Shown here: positions 8,572-17,538 of the stretch, piece after piece
Layout of the letters: the number at the start of each line of letters is the position of its first letter
How positions within the stretch are numbered: the first letter of the stretch is position 1
Assembly (NCBI GenBank): GCA_016703265.1
Contig: JADJCK010000012.1
Location: 62,001 to 126,000, forward strand
DNA length: 64,000 bases
Source: a bacterium
GTDB taxonomy: Bacteria; Krumholzibacteriota; Krumholzibacteriia; LZORAL124-64-63
Direction of reading: 5' to 3'
The notes under the pieces: generated by a model
What the model saw: only the letters and a program-made list of their open reading frames with translations
The model's database searches: none
What the model was told of the DNA's origin: nothing
Translations under genes and position numbers: made by a program

Positions 8572-10136
8572 GCGAAGAAGCCGCCGGCTCTGTTACTGCC
8601 CGTCCCGTGCTGACGGTGCGCGAGCTGAACGAGCAGATCGCCGTGGCCCTGCAGCAGGCGTTCCCGCGCACGGTCTGGGTGCGCGGCGAGGTGCAACGCC
8701 TGCCGCACGACGCCGCCACGCGACAGCACGTTTATTTCGAGCTGCATGAAACCGGCCGCAGCGGTGCCGCCGAATATGCAGTGGCCGTTTCCCTGATGGG
8801 CTGGGACCGGCAGAAATTCGGGCTGGGTCGCTTCCTGGACGGCACCGACCGCGACCTGCAGCTGGCCAACCAGCTGGAAGTCTGCCTGGAGTGCCGCGTC
8901 GACTTCTACCCGAAGTTCGGCAAGCTGACGCTGAAGATCGTCGGGGTGGACCCGACGTTCTCGCTGGGGCGGCTCGAGGCGCGCCGTCGGCAGACATTGG
9001 CCTTCCTCGAGCAGGCCGGCCTGCTGCGGGCAAACGCATCGTTGCCGCTGCCCGAGCTGCCGCTGCGCGTCGGCCTGGTCACGGCCCGCGGCAGCGCCGC
9101 CGAGCGCGACTTCCTGACCGGCCTCGAGGCCAGTCCGTGGGCCTTCCGGGTCGTGGCGCGCGGCGCGCGCATGCAGGGCGAGCAGCTCGAGGCCGAGGTG
9201 ATAGCCGCGCTGAGGCACCTGCAGTCCGAGTCGGTGGACGTGATCGTGATCACGCGCGGCGGCGGCTCGCGCGCCGACCTGAGCTGGTTCGACCAGCGCG
9301 ACCTCGCGATCGCCATCGCGAGCTGCCCGGTGCCGGTGATCACGGCCATCGGGCATGAGATCGACCGCTCCATCGCCGACGAGGTGGCGCACGTGTCGTG
9401 CAAGACGCCGACGGCCGCGGCGTCGTTCCTGGTCGATCGCGTGGGCGAGGCCGCAGCGCGCGTGGACCATGCGGCCCGCGAACTGGCGCGCCTCGCCACA
9501 CTGCAGGTGCGCCAGGCACGCGTACGCGTTCCCGATCCGGCGCGCCTCGAGCGCGCCACACGCGCGGCGCTGCGCCACGGCCACCTGCGTGTGCACCACG
9601 GCGCCGCGCGGCTGCAGGGCGCCGTTTCCGGGCGCCTGGCCGAGGCCGGTTCGCGCCTGGCCGATCGCCGCGCCCGCGTGGCCCTGGCGGCGGTCGCGTG
9701 CGTCGGCCGCCGTCGCGACCGCCTGGCGGCGGCGCCGGCGCGCCTGGCGGCCGGAACCGCCAGCCGCCTGCTGGCCGCGCGCCGCGACCAGTCCGTGCAC
9801 GGGGCGCGACTGGAGCGCGAGACCCGGCGTATGCTGGCCGCCGGCGATCTGAGGTTGACCGCGCTGGCGACGCAGGCGCGCCTGCTCGACCCGGCACGAC
9901 TGCTGGCCCGCGGCTACACGATCACCACCGCGGCCGACGGCCGCATCCTGACGCGCGCCGCCGAGGCTGCGCCCGGCGACACGATGCTGACCCGGTTCAG
10001 CGACGGCGTCATTGCCAGCACGGTCGCCGGCGTCGAGGCGGACGGCGGCGGACAAACCAAGGGAAGTGGAGTCAGAGTTGGCGGACAGAAAGCCAAGCCC
10101 CAAGCGCGCCCCGGCCAGAAGTCTCTCTTTCGGTGA
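8568..10136 (+). CDS. xseA: Exodeoxyribonuclease VII large subunit
   Basis: A 522-residue nuclease subunit acting with XseB on single-stranded DNA. The N-terminal OB-fold (LTVRELNEQIAVAL, VWVRGEV) is followed by the catalytic domain with RVGLVTARGSAAERDFL, VIVITRGGGSRADLSWFD and ITAIGHEIDRSIADEVA, which hold the conserved Arg, Asp, His and Asp of the family. A long Arg/Ala-rich coiled-coil follows, then LLARGYTITT near the end. It is longer than the usual 400-450 residues because of this coil and a basic C-terminal tail. The TTG start is chosen from the GAGGTGAGG site just upstream and the 4-base TTGA overlap with the MATE gene. Confidence 0.94.
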   Translation: MSEEAAGSVTARPVLTVRELNEQIAVALQQAFPRTVWVRGEVQRLPHDAATRQHVYFELHETGRSGAAEYAVAVSLMGWDRQKFGLGRFLDGTDRDLQLANQLEVCLECRVDFYPKFGKLTLKIVGVDPTFSLGRLEARRRQTLAFLEQAGLLRANASLPLPELPLRVGLVTARGSAAERDFLTGLEASPWAFRVVARGARMQGEQLEAEVIAALRHLQSESVDVIVITRGGGSRADLSWFDQRDLAIAIASCPVPVITAIGHEIDRSIADEVAHVSCKTPTAAASFLVDRVGEAAARVDHAARELARLATLQVRQARVRVPDPARLERATRAALRHGHLRVHHGAARLQGAVSGRLAEAGSRLADRRARVALAAVACVGRRRDRLAAAPARLAAGTASRLLAARRDQSVHGARLERETRRMLAAGDLRLTALATQARLLDPARLLARGYTITTAADGRILTRAAEAAPGDTMLTRFSDGVIASTVAGVEADGGGQTKGSGVRVGGQKAKPQARPGQKSLFR

Positions 10137-10338
10137 GGCCGTCGGCGAAGTCGAGGAGATCCTCGCCGGACTCGAGGAGGACACCGTGGACATCGACCGC
10201 CTCGGCGCCGAGGTGGCACGGGCCGTCGAGCTGATCCAGGTCTGCCGCGAGAAGCTGGAGAAGACCGACCGTGAAGTGCGCGACCTGGTGGCCGGCCTGC
10301 AGGCCGCCCCGGTCGACGACGGAAACGGCGAGGCCTGA
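10078..10338 (+). CDS. xseB: Exodeoxyribonuclease VII small subunit
   Basis: An 86-residue helical protein that binds the XseA coiled coil. It contains LSFGEAVGEVEEILAGLE and the following helix with VDIDRLGAEVARAVELIQVCREKL, the two-helix XseB pattern. The TTG at 10078 is preferred because GTGGAG lies 6 bases upstream; a GTG at 10066 is the alternative. The gene overlaps the end of xseA by 59 bases, which is unusually deep. It also overlaps the next ATG by one base (TGATG). Confidence 0.9.
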   Translation: MADRKPSPKRAPARSLSFGEAVGEVEEILAGLEEDTVDIDRLGAEVARAVELIQVCREKLEKTDREVRDLVAGLQAAPVDDGNGEA

Positions 10339-11354
10339 TGGATCCGCTGATCCGCGTGCAGGGCCTGTGCAAGGACTACCGCCTGGTCGACCGGCGCGAG
10401 GGCGTACGGGGCGGGCTGCAGGACCTGTTGCGTCCCCGTCGCCGCCTGCTGCGCGCCGTCGACAACGTCTCGTTCACGATCGAGCCCGGCGAGATGGTCG
10501 GCTATATCGGCGCCAACGGCGCCGGCAAGTCGACCACCATCAAGATGCTCACCGGCATCCTGACGCCGTCGGGCGGCGAGGTGGACGTGGGCGGCATGGT
10601 GCCGTGGCGCCAGCGACAGCAGTACACGCGGCACATCGGCGTGGTCTTCGGGCAGCGCACGCAGTTGTGGTGGGACCTGGCGGTGGTCGAGTCGTTCCGG
10701 CTGCTGAAGAAGATCTACGAGGTGGACGACGCCACCTACGACCGCCAGATGAAGCTCTTCGACGACCTGCTGGAGACGGGCAAGCTGCTCAGCCAGCCGG
10801 TGCGCAAGCTGTCGCTGGGCCAGCGCATGCGCTGCGACCTCGCGGCGGCGCTGCTGCACCGTCCGCGCGTGCTCTTCCTCGACGAGCCGACCATCGGCCT
10901 CGATGTCGTGGCCAAGGAGAACATCCGCGGTTTCCTGCGCGGCATCCAGGAGCGCGAGGGCGTCACCGTCATCCTCACCACGCACGACCTGGGCGACATC
11001 GAGCAACTGTGCCGGCGGGTCATCATCATCGACCAGGGAAAGGTCCACTTCGACGGCGAACTGGCCGAGCTGCGCCGGCGCGTGGGGCAGAGCGTGCGCC
11101 TGACCGTCGAGCTGCGCGAGCCTGCCGCCGCTGCCGAACTGGCTGCCGCCACGGCGGGCCTGCCGGTGACCTGGGAGACCGACGGCGGCCTGCGCCACGT
11201 GGCCCGCTTCAACCGGGTCGAGGTGCGAGCGGCCGAGGTGATCCGGCTCGTGGTCAACGACCGGCCGGTGCAGGACCTGCACCTGGCCGAGCAGCCGATC
11301 GAGGACGTCGTGCGCGAGATCTACCGCCAGGCCGCTGTCGGGAGCGCGGAATGA
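10338..11354 (+). CDS. ABC-2 exporter ATP-binding protein
   Basis: A 338-residue ATPase. Walker A is GANGAGKST, the signature is LSLGQRMRCDL, Walker B is VLFLDEPTIGLDV and the switch His is in TTHDLGD. The Gly-Ala-Asn-Gly Walker A and the long leader (RREGVRGGLQDLLRP) resemble ATPases paired with DUF990/ABC2_membrane_6 permeases, annotated in other genomes as daunorubicin-type or Uup-like exporters. A C-terminal 80-residue accessory domain follows. Both permeases are the next two genes, each coupled. The substrate is unknown. Confidence 0.93.
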   Translation: MDPLIRVQGLCKDYRLVDRREGVRGGLQDLLRPRRRLLRAVDNVSFTIEPGEMVGYIGANGAGKSTTIKMLTGILTPSGGEVDVGGMVPWRQRQQYTRHIGVVFGQRTQLWWDLAVVESFRLLKKIYEVDDATYDRQMKLFDDLLETGKLLSQPVRKLSLGQRMRCDLAAALLHRPRVLFLDEPTIGLDVVAKENIRGFLRGIQEREGVTVILTTHDLGDIEQLCRRVIIIDQGKVHFDGELAELRRRVGQSVRLTVELREPAAAAELAAATAGLPVTWETDGGLRHVARFNRVEVRAAEVIRLVVNDRPVQDLHLAEQPIEDVVREIYRQAAVGSAE

Positions 11355-12229
11355 ACGGCGTGCTCCAGGACGCCGGGGCGGCGCGGCTGCAGCCCTGGCG
11401 ACGCACGCCGGCGGGTTCGGTCGGCCTGTACGGCTACTTCGTGCGGCTGGCGTTCCTCAAGTTCCTGGCCTACCGGCTGCGCTACTACACGGGTGTCGTC
11501 AGCTACACGATCTTCGTTGCCGGGCACTACTACCTGTACCTGGCACTGTACGCCGGTCGCGCCGCCGAGGGACTGCCGGCCTCGATCGGCGGGCTCGACG
11601 TGCGCGAGATGGTGACGTACGTGGCCATCAGCTGGATCGGGCGCAGCCTGTACTTCAACAACATCTCGCGCGACCTGGCACGCATGGTGACCGAGGGCGA
11701 GATCGCCATGCACCTCATCAAGCCCTTCCATCTCCAGTCGGTGATGATGTTCGAGGCGGTGGGCGAGGCCGGCTTCCGCCTGATCATGTTCACGATCCCG
11801 ATCATGCTCGTGGTGGTGCCCCTGTTCGGGGTGGGGGCGCCGGCAAGCGTCGCCGCGCTCGGCTGGACGTTCGTGAGCTTCGCGCTTTCGCTCGTGATCT
11901 ACAGCCAGTTGGGCTTCCTCGTCGGCTGCCTGGCCTTCGCCATGAAGAACATCCAGGGCGTCCTGAGGGCGCAGATGGTCGGCATGGATTTCCTGACCGG
12001 CGTGGTGGTGCCCTTCACGTTCTTCCCCGGCTGGTTCCAGGTCGCGGTGGCCTGGCTGCCGTTCCAGGCCATCAGCTACGTGCCGGTGATGATCTACCTC
12101 GGCAAGCGCCAGGGCCCGGACCTGGCGCAGGGGCTGCTGCTGCAGGTGGGCTGGGCCGTGGTGCTCACCATCACCGCGCGGCTGGTCTGGCGCGTGGCCA
12201 CGCGCCACGTCACCGTGCAGGGAGGCTGA
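11351..12229 (+). CDS. ABC-2 exporter permease, first subunit
   Basis: A 292-residue protein with about six membrane helices and a cytosolic amphipathic segment. ISWIGRSLYFNNISRDLARMVTEGEIAMHLIKP gives the typical coupling-helix region of the ABC-2 family PF06182; the short pieces EGEI and LIKP are diagnostic. It begins with an ATG whose ATGA overlaps the ATPase stop. With the following gene it should form a heterodimeric membrane channel for the ATPase. The N-terminal 25 residues are Pro/Arg-rich and cytosolic. Confidence 0.88.
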   Translation: MNGVLQDAGAARLQPWRRTPAGSVGLYGYFVRLAFLKFLAYRLRYYTGVVSYTIFVAGHYYLYLALYAGRAAEGLPASIGGLDVREMVTYVAISWIGRSLYFNNISRDLARMVTEGEIAMHLIKPFHLQSVMMFEAVGEAGFRLIMFTIPIMLVVVPLFGVGAPASVAALGWTFVSFALSLVIYSQLGFLVGCLAFAMKNIQGVLRAQMVGMDFLTGVVVPFTFFPGWFQVAVAWLPFQAISYVPVMIYLGKRQGPDLAQGLLLQVGWAVVLTITARLVWRVATRHVTVQGG

Positions 12230-12230
12230 G

Positions 12231-13076
12231 ATGGAGGCGACAACGCGCTTCGAGACCGGCAACACCCGCACGCGCCCCGCGCAGCTGGCCTGGCAGGCGC
12301 GTATCTTCGGCGCCTATTTCGTGCAGTTCCTGAAGATGCGGCTGGCCTACCGCATGGACTTCTTCATCGATACGCTCGCCGTCGGGTTCAGCCTGCTGAT
12401 CCAGCTCGCGGTGCTGAGCGTGCTCTTCGGGAAGGTCAGTGCGCTCGACGGGTGGAGCTACCCGCAGGTGCTGTTCATCTACGGGTTCAGCCTGGTGCCG
12501 CTGGGGCTGTTCAACCTGGTGAGCGTCAATCTGTACGGCTTCGCCGACGAGTACCTGATCGGCGGCCGTTTCGACCGGGTGCTGCTGCGGCCGGTGGGCA
12601 GCCTGGCGCAGGTGATCTTCGAGTCGTTCAACGTGTCGGGGCTGAACGAGATCCTGCTCGGGCTGGCGGTGATGATCCACGCCGGGGTGAAACTCGGGCT
12701 CGATTTCGGGGTTACAGACGTCTTGGCGCTGCTGGTGCTGGCGCCGGGTGCGGCCCTGGTCTACCTGGGCGTGTTCCTGGGCATCACGGCGGTCAGTTTC
12801 TGGTTCGAGGACAAGATGGGGCTGGCGCCGCCGGTCTATAACCTGATCCGGTTCAGCCGCTATCCGCTGACGATCTACAGTCTGCCGGTGCGGATCTTCC
12901 TGACGTTCGTGCTGCCGTTCGCCTGGGTGGCGTTCTATCCGGCAGCGTGGTTCGTGGGCGGGCCCGGACTGGCGAAGGTGGCCATGGCGACGCCGCTGGT
13001 GGGCGTGGTGGTCTTCGGGGGAGCGGCCCTGCTGTGGAGGCGGGGCGTGCGCAATTACGTGAGCACCGGCAGCTGA
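12231..13076 (+). CDS. ABC-2 exporter permease, second subunit
   Basis: A 281-residue protein with about six membrane helices. It has the paired motif of this family, FADEYLIGGRFDRVLLRPVGS, which corresponds to EGEIAMHLIKP in its partner, and a shared RIFLTFVLPFAWVAFYPAAW helix near the end. The ATG lies one base after the preceding stop, with GGGAGG upstream. Last gene of the pepA-to-exporter operon. Heterodimeric partner of the previous gene; the pair are divergent paralogs rather than a recent duplication. Confidence 0.88.
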   Translation: MEATTRFETGNTRTRPAQLAWQARIFGAYFVQFLKMRLAYRMDFFIDTLAVGFSLLIQLAVLSVLFGKVSALDGWSYPQVLFIYGFSLVPLGLFNLVSVNLYGFADEYLIGGRFDRVLLRPVGSLAQVIFESFNVSGLNEILLGLAVMIHAGVKLGLDFGVTDVLALLVLAPGAALVYLGVFLGITAVSFWFEDKMGLAPPVYNLIRFSRYPLTIYSLPVRIFLTFVLPFAWVAFYPAAWFVGGPGLAKVAMATPLVGVVVFGGAALLWRRGVRNYVSTGS

Positions 13077-13104
13077 ACGCCGGCGCGGGAAAGGACGGGA
13101 AGCC

Positions 13105-13826
13105 ATGAAGGCAGCAGGCAAGGGACGGATGCGGGCGGCAGCGGACCGCCTGGGGCTGGCGGCGGTCGGGTGGTGGCCGTCCTGGTCGCCGTCCTGGCGG
13201 CCGGGGCCGGGCCGGCGGCGGCGTCGGTCTGGTGCGGCGAGAACGGGCTGGTCCGCTTCTCGTTCGCGGCCGGCGACAGCCTGGTCGAGACGGCAACGAC
13301 CGGTGAGCCGGACGGCGGCGTGACCATCGTCGATGTCGCCGCCTGGCTGACCGACGTCGACGCTGTGGCGCGCAATGGCGACGCCTTCCTCCGGCTGGGC
13401 GGCGCCGAACTCACGCTCCGGATCACGGGCGCCGAGGCGAGCATCATCGGGCAGGAATTCCCCGATGCCAAGGCACTCAACGTGGGGCCGGCGCCCGGCA
13501 ATATAGCGGTCGGTTTCCACCCCGGGCTGCGGATCAGCGGCGGCCGCACGTTGCTGGTGCGCTGGAAGGTGCTGTTCCAGGGTCGTCCGACGAACGTGCG
13601 TTTCGGGCTCGACGGGACAGCGCTGAGATCGTGCGGAACCCTGGTCGGCTGCCCGGAAGCGGGCACCCAGGCCCTGTATGTAGGCTCCGATTCGGCCAAC
13701 CAGTACGACAGCATGTTCGGCGCGGGCTACGTGCCCGCCTGGCTCAACCCGACCGGCACGCCCGACACCACCCCGGTGACCGGCAAGGCCTCGTGGCGCG
13801 ACGTGGGCGTCTTCCAGGCCCGCTGA
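13105..13826 (+). CDS. Secreted protein of unknown function, frame broken in the signal peptide
   Basis: About 240 residues; no family recognised. A start at ATG 13105 with a GGACGGGA site gives a basic n-region (KGRMRAAADRLGLAAVG), while the hydrophobic core and cleavage site (VAVLVAVLAAGAGPAAAS) sit in the next frame from about 13170. Adding one G to the GGG at 13168-13170 joins them into a perfect signal peptide. The mature part is beta-rich with four cysteines (C in VWCGENG, RSCGTLVGC) and a closing GVFQAR. Without the repair, a GTG at 13167/13170 could start a shorter protein. It is probably a small extracytoplasmic beta-sandwich. Confidence 0.6.
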
Positions 13827-13911
13827 CGGGCTGCAAGGGCCCCGGGAACCCCCCAGTCCGTGCCGGCGGCGGCCCGGGGCTCCTGAGGCGTATCCGGGGG
13901 CCCCGTCAGGC

Positions 13912-14376
13912 TCAGGCGGGGCCCGGTCCGCAGATCTCCAGCAGGACGCCGCCGGTCCCGCGCGGGTGCACGAAGGCGATCTGCTTGCCGCCGGCCCCGC
14001 AACGGGGCTCCTGGTCGATCAGCGCCAGGCCGGCTGCCCGGCACCGCTCGAGCACCGCCGGGACGTCCACCGCGGCCACCGCCACATGGTGCAGCCCGGG
14101 ACCCCGCTTGGCGATGAAGGCGGCGATCGCGCCGGCCTCGGACATGGGGGCCAGCAGTTCCAGGTGGCCGGGCCCGCCCTGGCGGTCCAGCTTCAGGAAG
14201 GCCACGCGGACGTTCTCCTGCGGCACCTCCTCGATACGCTCCAGTTCCAGGCCCAGCAGGTCGCGGTAGAGCACCAGCGCCTGTTCGAGGTCCGGCACGG
14301 CGATGCCGATGTGGTCGACATGCCCGGCCGTCCCGGCCGGCAGCCCGGCCAGGATGCCTTGCTGATCGTGGGTCAT
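13912..14376 (-). CDS. mce: Methylmalonyl-CoA epimerase (VOC family)
   Basis: A 154-residue vicinal-oxygen-chelate enzyme that interconverts (R)- and (S)-methylmalonyl-CoA. Motifs are HVDHIGIAVPDLEQAL, LELLAPMSE, GPGLHHVAVAVD-like (here HHVAVAAVDV) and AFVHPRGTGGVLLEI. The two His and two Glu metal ligands of the family are in place. The second ATG is chosen because an AGAGG site precedes it by 7 bases; the first would add a Gly/Pro tail. Together with the biotin carboxylase operon at 17.6-21.3 kb it supports propionyl-CoA/methylmalonyl-CoA metabolism. The mutase is not in the window. Confidence 0.9.
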   Translation of the reverse strand: MTHDQQGILAGLPAGTAGHVDHIGIAVPDLEQALVLYRDLLGLELERIEEVPQENVRVAFLKLDRQGGPGHLELLAPMSEAGAIAAFIAKRGPGLHHVAVAAVDVPAVLERCRAAGLALIDQEPRCGAGGKQIAFVHPRGTGGVLLEICGPGPA

Positions 14377-14505
14377 CTTCCTGCCTCTTCCCGGCCCCGG
14401 GCCCGCGGCGGCCGTCACGGCCGCCCGTCCCGCTGGCCTTGCCTTTGCGCTGGGGCCGCGGCCCCTTCTCGGCTAAAATGGTACGACCAACCCCGGGAGG
14501 AAAGC

Positions 14506-15623
14506 ATGGACCCGCGCAATACGAAACTGGCCGAGCAGCTGATCACCTACAGCGTCAAGCTGCAGCCGGGCGAGAAGATCTACATCGAGATCAAGGGCCT
14601 CGACGCCCTTGAACTGGGCCGTGAACTGGTGCGCGTGGCCACCGAGCACGGCGGCGTGCCCTTCTGGTACTACAACGACGAGACCGTCAGTCGCGGCTTC
14701 ATCCGCAACGCCAGCGAGAAGCAGTTCCAGGACTGGGGCGCGTTCCACCGCACGATCATGGAGTCGGTCGACGCCTACATCGGCGTGCGCGGCAGCACCA
14801 ACCCGTTCGATCTTGCCGATGTCGATTCCGACCGCCAGCGCTGGCACGACCAGGCCTATTGGGGGCAGGTGCACATTCCGGTGCGGCTGAACAAGAAGTG
14901 GTGCGTGCTGCGCTACCCGAACCCGGCCATGGCGCAGGCGGCCGAGCGTTCGACCGAGGATTTCGCCGATTTCTACTACAAGGTGTGTACGCTGGACTAC
15001 GCACGCATGAGTCGCGCGATGGACCCGCTGCACGCACTGCTGGAGCGGACCGACCGCGTGCACATCACGGGGCCGGGCACCGACCTGCGCTTCAGCATCA
15101 AGGGACTGCCGGCGGTGAAGTGCGACGGCGGCCGCAACATCCCCGACGGCGAGGGTCTACATCGCGCCGGTGCGCGACTCCGGTCAACGGACATATCCAG
15201 TACAACACGAAGACGCGGCAGGGTGGCTCGGTACTGTCGAACATCCGCTTCGAGGTGAAGGACGGGCGCATCATGGAGGCAACGTGCGACGGCGACCAGT
15301 CGAAGATGCTGCGCGCTCTCGACACCGACGACGGCGCCCGCTATTTCGGCGAGTTTGCGCTGGGCGTCAACCCGTACATCACCACGCCCATGCTCGACAC
15401 GCTGTTCGACGAGAAGATCAGCGGCAGCTTCCACCTGACCCCGGGCAACGCGTACGCGAAGTCCGACAACGGGAACAAGTCGGCGCTGCACTGGGACATC
15501 GTCATGATGCAGGCGCCGGAGTGGGGCGGGGGCGAGATCCGGTTCGACGACCGCCTGGTCCGCAAGGACGGCCGCTTCGTGGTGCCCGAACTGGAGGGCC
15601 TCAACCCGGAGAACCTGGCCTGA
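14506..15623 (+). CDS. M29-family aminopeptidase, two single-base frameshifts
   Basis: Metallo-aminopeptidase of the thermophilic AmpS/PepS type, about 370 residues once repaired. ATG 14506 follows GGGAGG. The first frame runs to NIPDGE; then an extra G near 15156 shifts into VYIAPVRDS, and a second extra G near 15182 shifts into VNGHIQYNTKT, after which the frame is intact to 15623. Restoring both bases gives the continuous family motif PDGEVYIAPVRDSVNG. Metal ligands of M29 enzymes (Glu in PDGEV; HLTPGNAYAKSDNGNKSALHWD region) are present. The two lesions 26 bases apart in a conserved protein look like sequence errors, not decay. Confidence 0.85.
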
Positions 15624-15651
15624 GCGCACATTGCGACACGGCATGAAGAGC

Positions 15652-15682
15652 GACGCCGCGATCCCCGAGGGAGCGCGGCGTC
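15652..15682 (+). terminator. Hairpin after the M29 peptidase
   Basis: GACGCCGCG and CGCGGCGTC form a 9-bp stem around a 13-base loop, 29 bases past the stop. A TCATTTGT stretch follows, so the T-tract is weak. Confidence 0.45.
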
Positions 15683-15689
15683 GTCATTT

Positions 15690-15745
15690 GTCGTTCGTCA
15701 CTGGTCGTTCGTCACTGGTCGTTCGTCACTGGTCGTTCGTCACTT
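15690..15745. repeat. Four tandem copies of a 14-base unit
   Basis: GTCGTTCGTCACTG is repeated at 15690, 15704, 15718 and 15732; the last copy ends in T. It lies between the convergent M29 peptidase and DUF4252 genes. It is not a CRISPR because there are no spacers. Confidence 0.9.
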
Positions 15746-15758
15746 GTCTAGTCGGTGA

Positions 15759-16376
15759 TCATTCGTTGCCTTCGGGCTTGTCTTGCCCGCCGTGCCCTTC
15801 ATGCCCGGCGTGCCCGCCTTCGATGCCCTTGAGCATGCCGCCCAGTTCGTCGCCGTGCATCTGGGTGGCCAGGCGCAGCAGCGTCGTGAGGTCCAGGTCG
15901 CCGACCACGTTGACGAACGTGGCGCTGTCGCCCGGTTCGTAGGTCAGCAGCATCAGGCCGACCATGTCCTCGCCGCGATGGAGCGTGCTCACGGTCACGG
16001 TCTCCTCGCCGTCCTTCATGTAGATGAGCCGCTGCCAGTGGTCCTTGGTCAGGCGCTCCTGCAGCTTCTTGACATCGGTGGCGACCGTGGATTCGTCCTG
16101 GCCTTCGGCCAGCGAGAAGGACTTCACGCGCACCGACTTGACCATGGCCAGCGCCTGGTTGAGGGCCGCGTCCTCGACACCGCCGCCGCCGGCGGCCAGG
16201 CCGGCCAGCACGGGATCCAGCACGATATCCTGGATCTCGGCGGCGCCGTCGGGAATGCGGATCCAGTCCAGGTCCACGTACCCGGGCAGCTTCGTGATGT
16301 CCTGGGCCAATGCCGGCAGGGCCAGCAGTGCGCACAGCGACAAGGACAGGGAGAGAGTCAGCAGTCTCGCCTTCAT
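15759..16376 (-). CDS. Secreted DUF4252 protein
   Basis: A 205-residue exported protein. The signal peptide is KARLLTLSLSLSLCALLALPALA. The mature part has LPGYVDLDWIRIP, VKSVRVKSFSL and YEPGDSATFVNVVGDLDL, which fit DUF4252 (PF14060). The C-terminus is His-rich (HAGHEGHGG), a possible metal-binding tail. The ATG at 16376 is preferred because GAGGAGG lies 6 bases upstream; the ATG at 16382 overlaps the anti-sigma stop. It is the third gene of the sigma operon, so it is probably the envelope component sensed or controlled by the ECF pair. Family function is unknown. Confidence 0.82.
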   Translation of the reverse strand: MKARLLTLSLSLSLCALLALPALAQDITKLPGYVDLDWIRIPDGAAEIQDIVLDPVLAGLAAGGGGVEDAALNQALAMVKSVRVKSFSLAEGQDESTVATDVKKLQERLTKDHWQRLIYMKDGEETVTVSTLHRGEDMVGLMLLTYEPGDSATFVNVVGDLDLTTLLRLATQMHGDELGGMLKGIEGGHAGHEGHGGQDKPEGNE

Positions 16377-16378
16377 GG

Positions 16379-16987
16379 TCATCCTCCTCGGGTGGGATCG
16401 TTCGACAAACGCAGCGAGCCCGTCACCGCGGCGGGCAGCTGTTCGCTGAACACATCGGAAATCGCTCCGCGACCGGTCCGGTCGATGACGCGCGCGGCCA
16501 GGGCGACGGTCTGGATCAGGTCGCGCCGCGCTGCCGCCACCTGTTCGGGGGTGTAGCCGGACGCAGCCACGGCGGCGGCGTATGCGGCAGGGTCGAGCGG
16601 CGCCGGTGCTGCCGCACGCTCCTGCGGAACGGCCACCTGCGCGATCGGCGCCTGCGGCGTCGGGGTCGTTCCCGGGCGCAGGACCAGGGCCACCGCCACG
16701 GTGGCGGCGGCGAGGGTCACGCCCGCGACCAGGCGCTGGCGCCGACGGCGGATCCCGGACTGCTCGGCGGCGATGACGTCCAGCACGCGCCGGCTCACGG
16801 CATCCGGGCAGGCGGCGGCCGGCAGGTGCGCCAGGGCGGCCCGCAGGGCGAGTTCGCGATCGAGTTCGGCACGGCAGGCCGGGCAATCGGCCAGGTGGGC
16901 GGCCACCGCCTCGCGCATGTCGCTCTCCAGTTCGCCGGCGGCCCAGGCGGCCAGTTCGGGCCCGCAGTTGACGCAGTTGATCCTCAT
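16379..16987 (-). CDS. Anti-sigma factor with zinc-finger domain
   Basis: A 202-residue single-pass membrane protein. Residues 1-45 form a zf-HC2 domain: CVNCGPE, then HLADCPAC gives the HxxxCxxC zinc site. A membrane helix follows at about 86-106 (LVAGVTLAAATVAVALVL), and the C-terminal part is Ala/Pro-rich and periplasmic. The gene overlaps the sigma gene stop by ATGA. It should bind and hold the ECF sigma factor at the membrane until an envelope signal releases it. Confidence 0.9.
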   Translation of the reverse strand: MRINCVNCGPELAAWAAGELESDMREAVAAHLADCPACRAELDRELALRAALAHLPAAACPDAVSRRVLDVIAAEQSGIRRRRQRLVAGVTLAAATVAVALVLRPGTTPTPQAPIAQVAVPQERAAAPAPLDPAAYAAAVAASGYTPEQVAAARRDLIQTVALAARVIDRTGRGAISDVFSEQLPAAVTGSLRLSNDPTRGG

Positions 16988-17529
16988 GCCAGTCCCCCTT
17001 GCCGGGCAGCAGCCTCGGCGTCACCCAGGGCCAGGCGCAGGCTGTGCCGCGCGCGATGGACCTGTACCTTGACCGCGCTGACCGACTTGCCGAGCGTGGC
17101 GGCGATGTCGGCCAGTTTCCGGCCCTCGAAATAGTGCATCAGCATGACGTCACGTGTTTCGGCAGGCAGCGTCTGCAGGGCATCGACCAGTTGCCGCTGG
17201 CGGTCGTCCAGGTCCAGGTTCCGCAGGGGATCCTCGTCGGCGCCTGTGTCCGCAGCCAGGCCTTCGAGCGCATCCGGGTCGGGAACGCCGAAATGCCGCC
17301 GCGACGCCGCCCGGCGCCGGCACAGGTCGATGCAGAGGTTGCGCGTCACGTGCGCCAGCCACGGCGCCACCCGCTCGGCCGGCACCTCGCCGCCCTGGCG
17401 CCACAGGCGCAGGAAGGCCTCCTGGGTCACGTCCTCGGCGTCGCGGGCGTCACGCAGGCTGTACAGGGCCTGGGTGTAAACCCGGTCCCGGTGGCTGCCA
17501 AGCAGGTCTGTGAAGGTTGAGTGTCTCAT
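16984..17529 (-). CDS. ECF-type RNA polymerase sigma factor
   Basis: A 181-residue sigma-70 family protein. Region 2 has DAEDVTQEAFLRLW and the -10 recognition helix; region 4 has LPAETRDVMLMHYFEGRKLADIAATLGKSVSAVKVQVHRAR, the HTH that reads the -35. There is no region 1 or 3, typical of ECF factors. It is followed by its anti-sigma factor with a 4-base overlap. The upstream TGTAACC-N15-CGTCTTA is a likely self-recognised promoter. Confidence 0.93.
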   Translation of the reverse strand: MRHSTFTDLLGSHRDRVYTQALYSLRDARDAEDVTQEAFLRLWRQGGEVPAERVAPWLAHVTRNLCIDLCRRRAASRRHFGVPDPDALEGLAADTGADEDPLRNLDLDDRQRQLVDALQTLPAETRDVMLMHYFEGRKLADIAATLGKSVSAVKVQVHRARHSLRLALGDAEAAARQGGLA

Positions 17530-17538
17530 CTTGGGGCC

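Noticed and set aside
5482..11282. Long minus-strand open frames of over 1,000 residues
   Set aside because: They lie opposite pepA, the MATE gene, xseA and the ABC ATPase and carry no domains.
14506..15623. M29 peptidase as a decaying pseudogene or programmed frameshift
   Set aside because: Both lesions are single G insertions 26 bases apart; the rest is fully open. No slippery site or structure is evident, and several other genes show the same type of error.
15690..15745. 14-base tandem copies as a CRISPR array
   Set aside because: The units are adjacent with no spacers and no cas genes are present.
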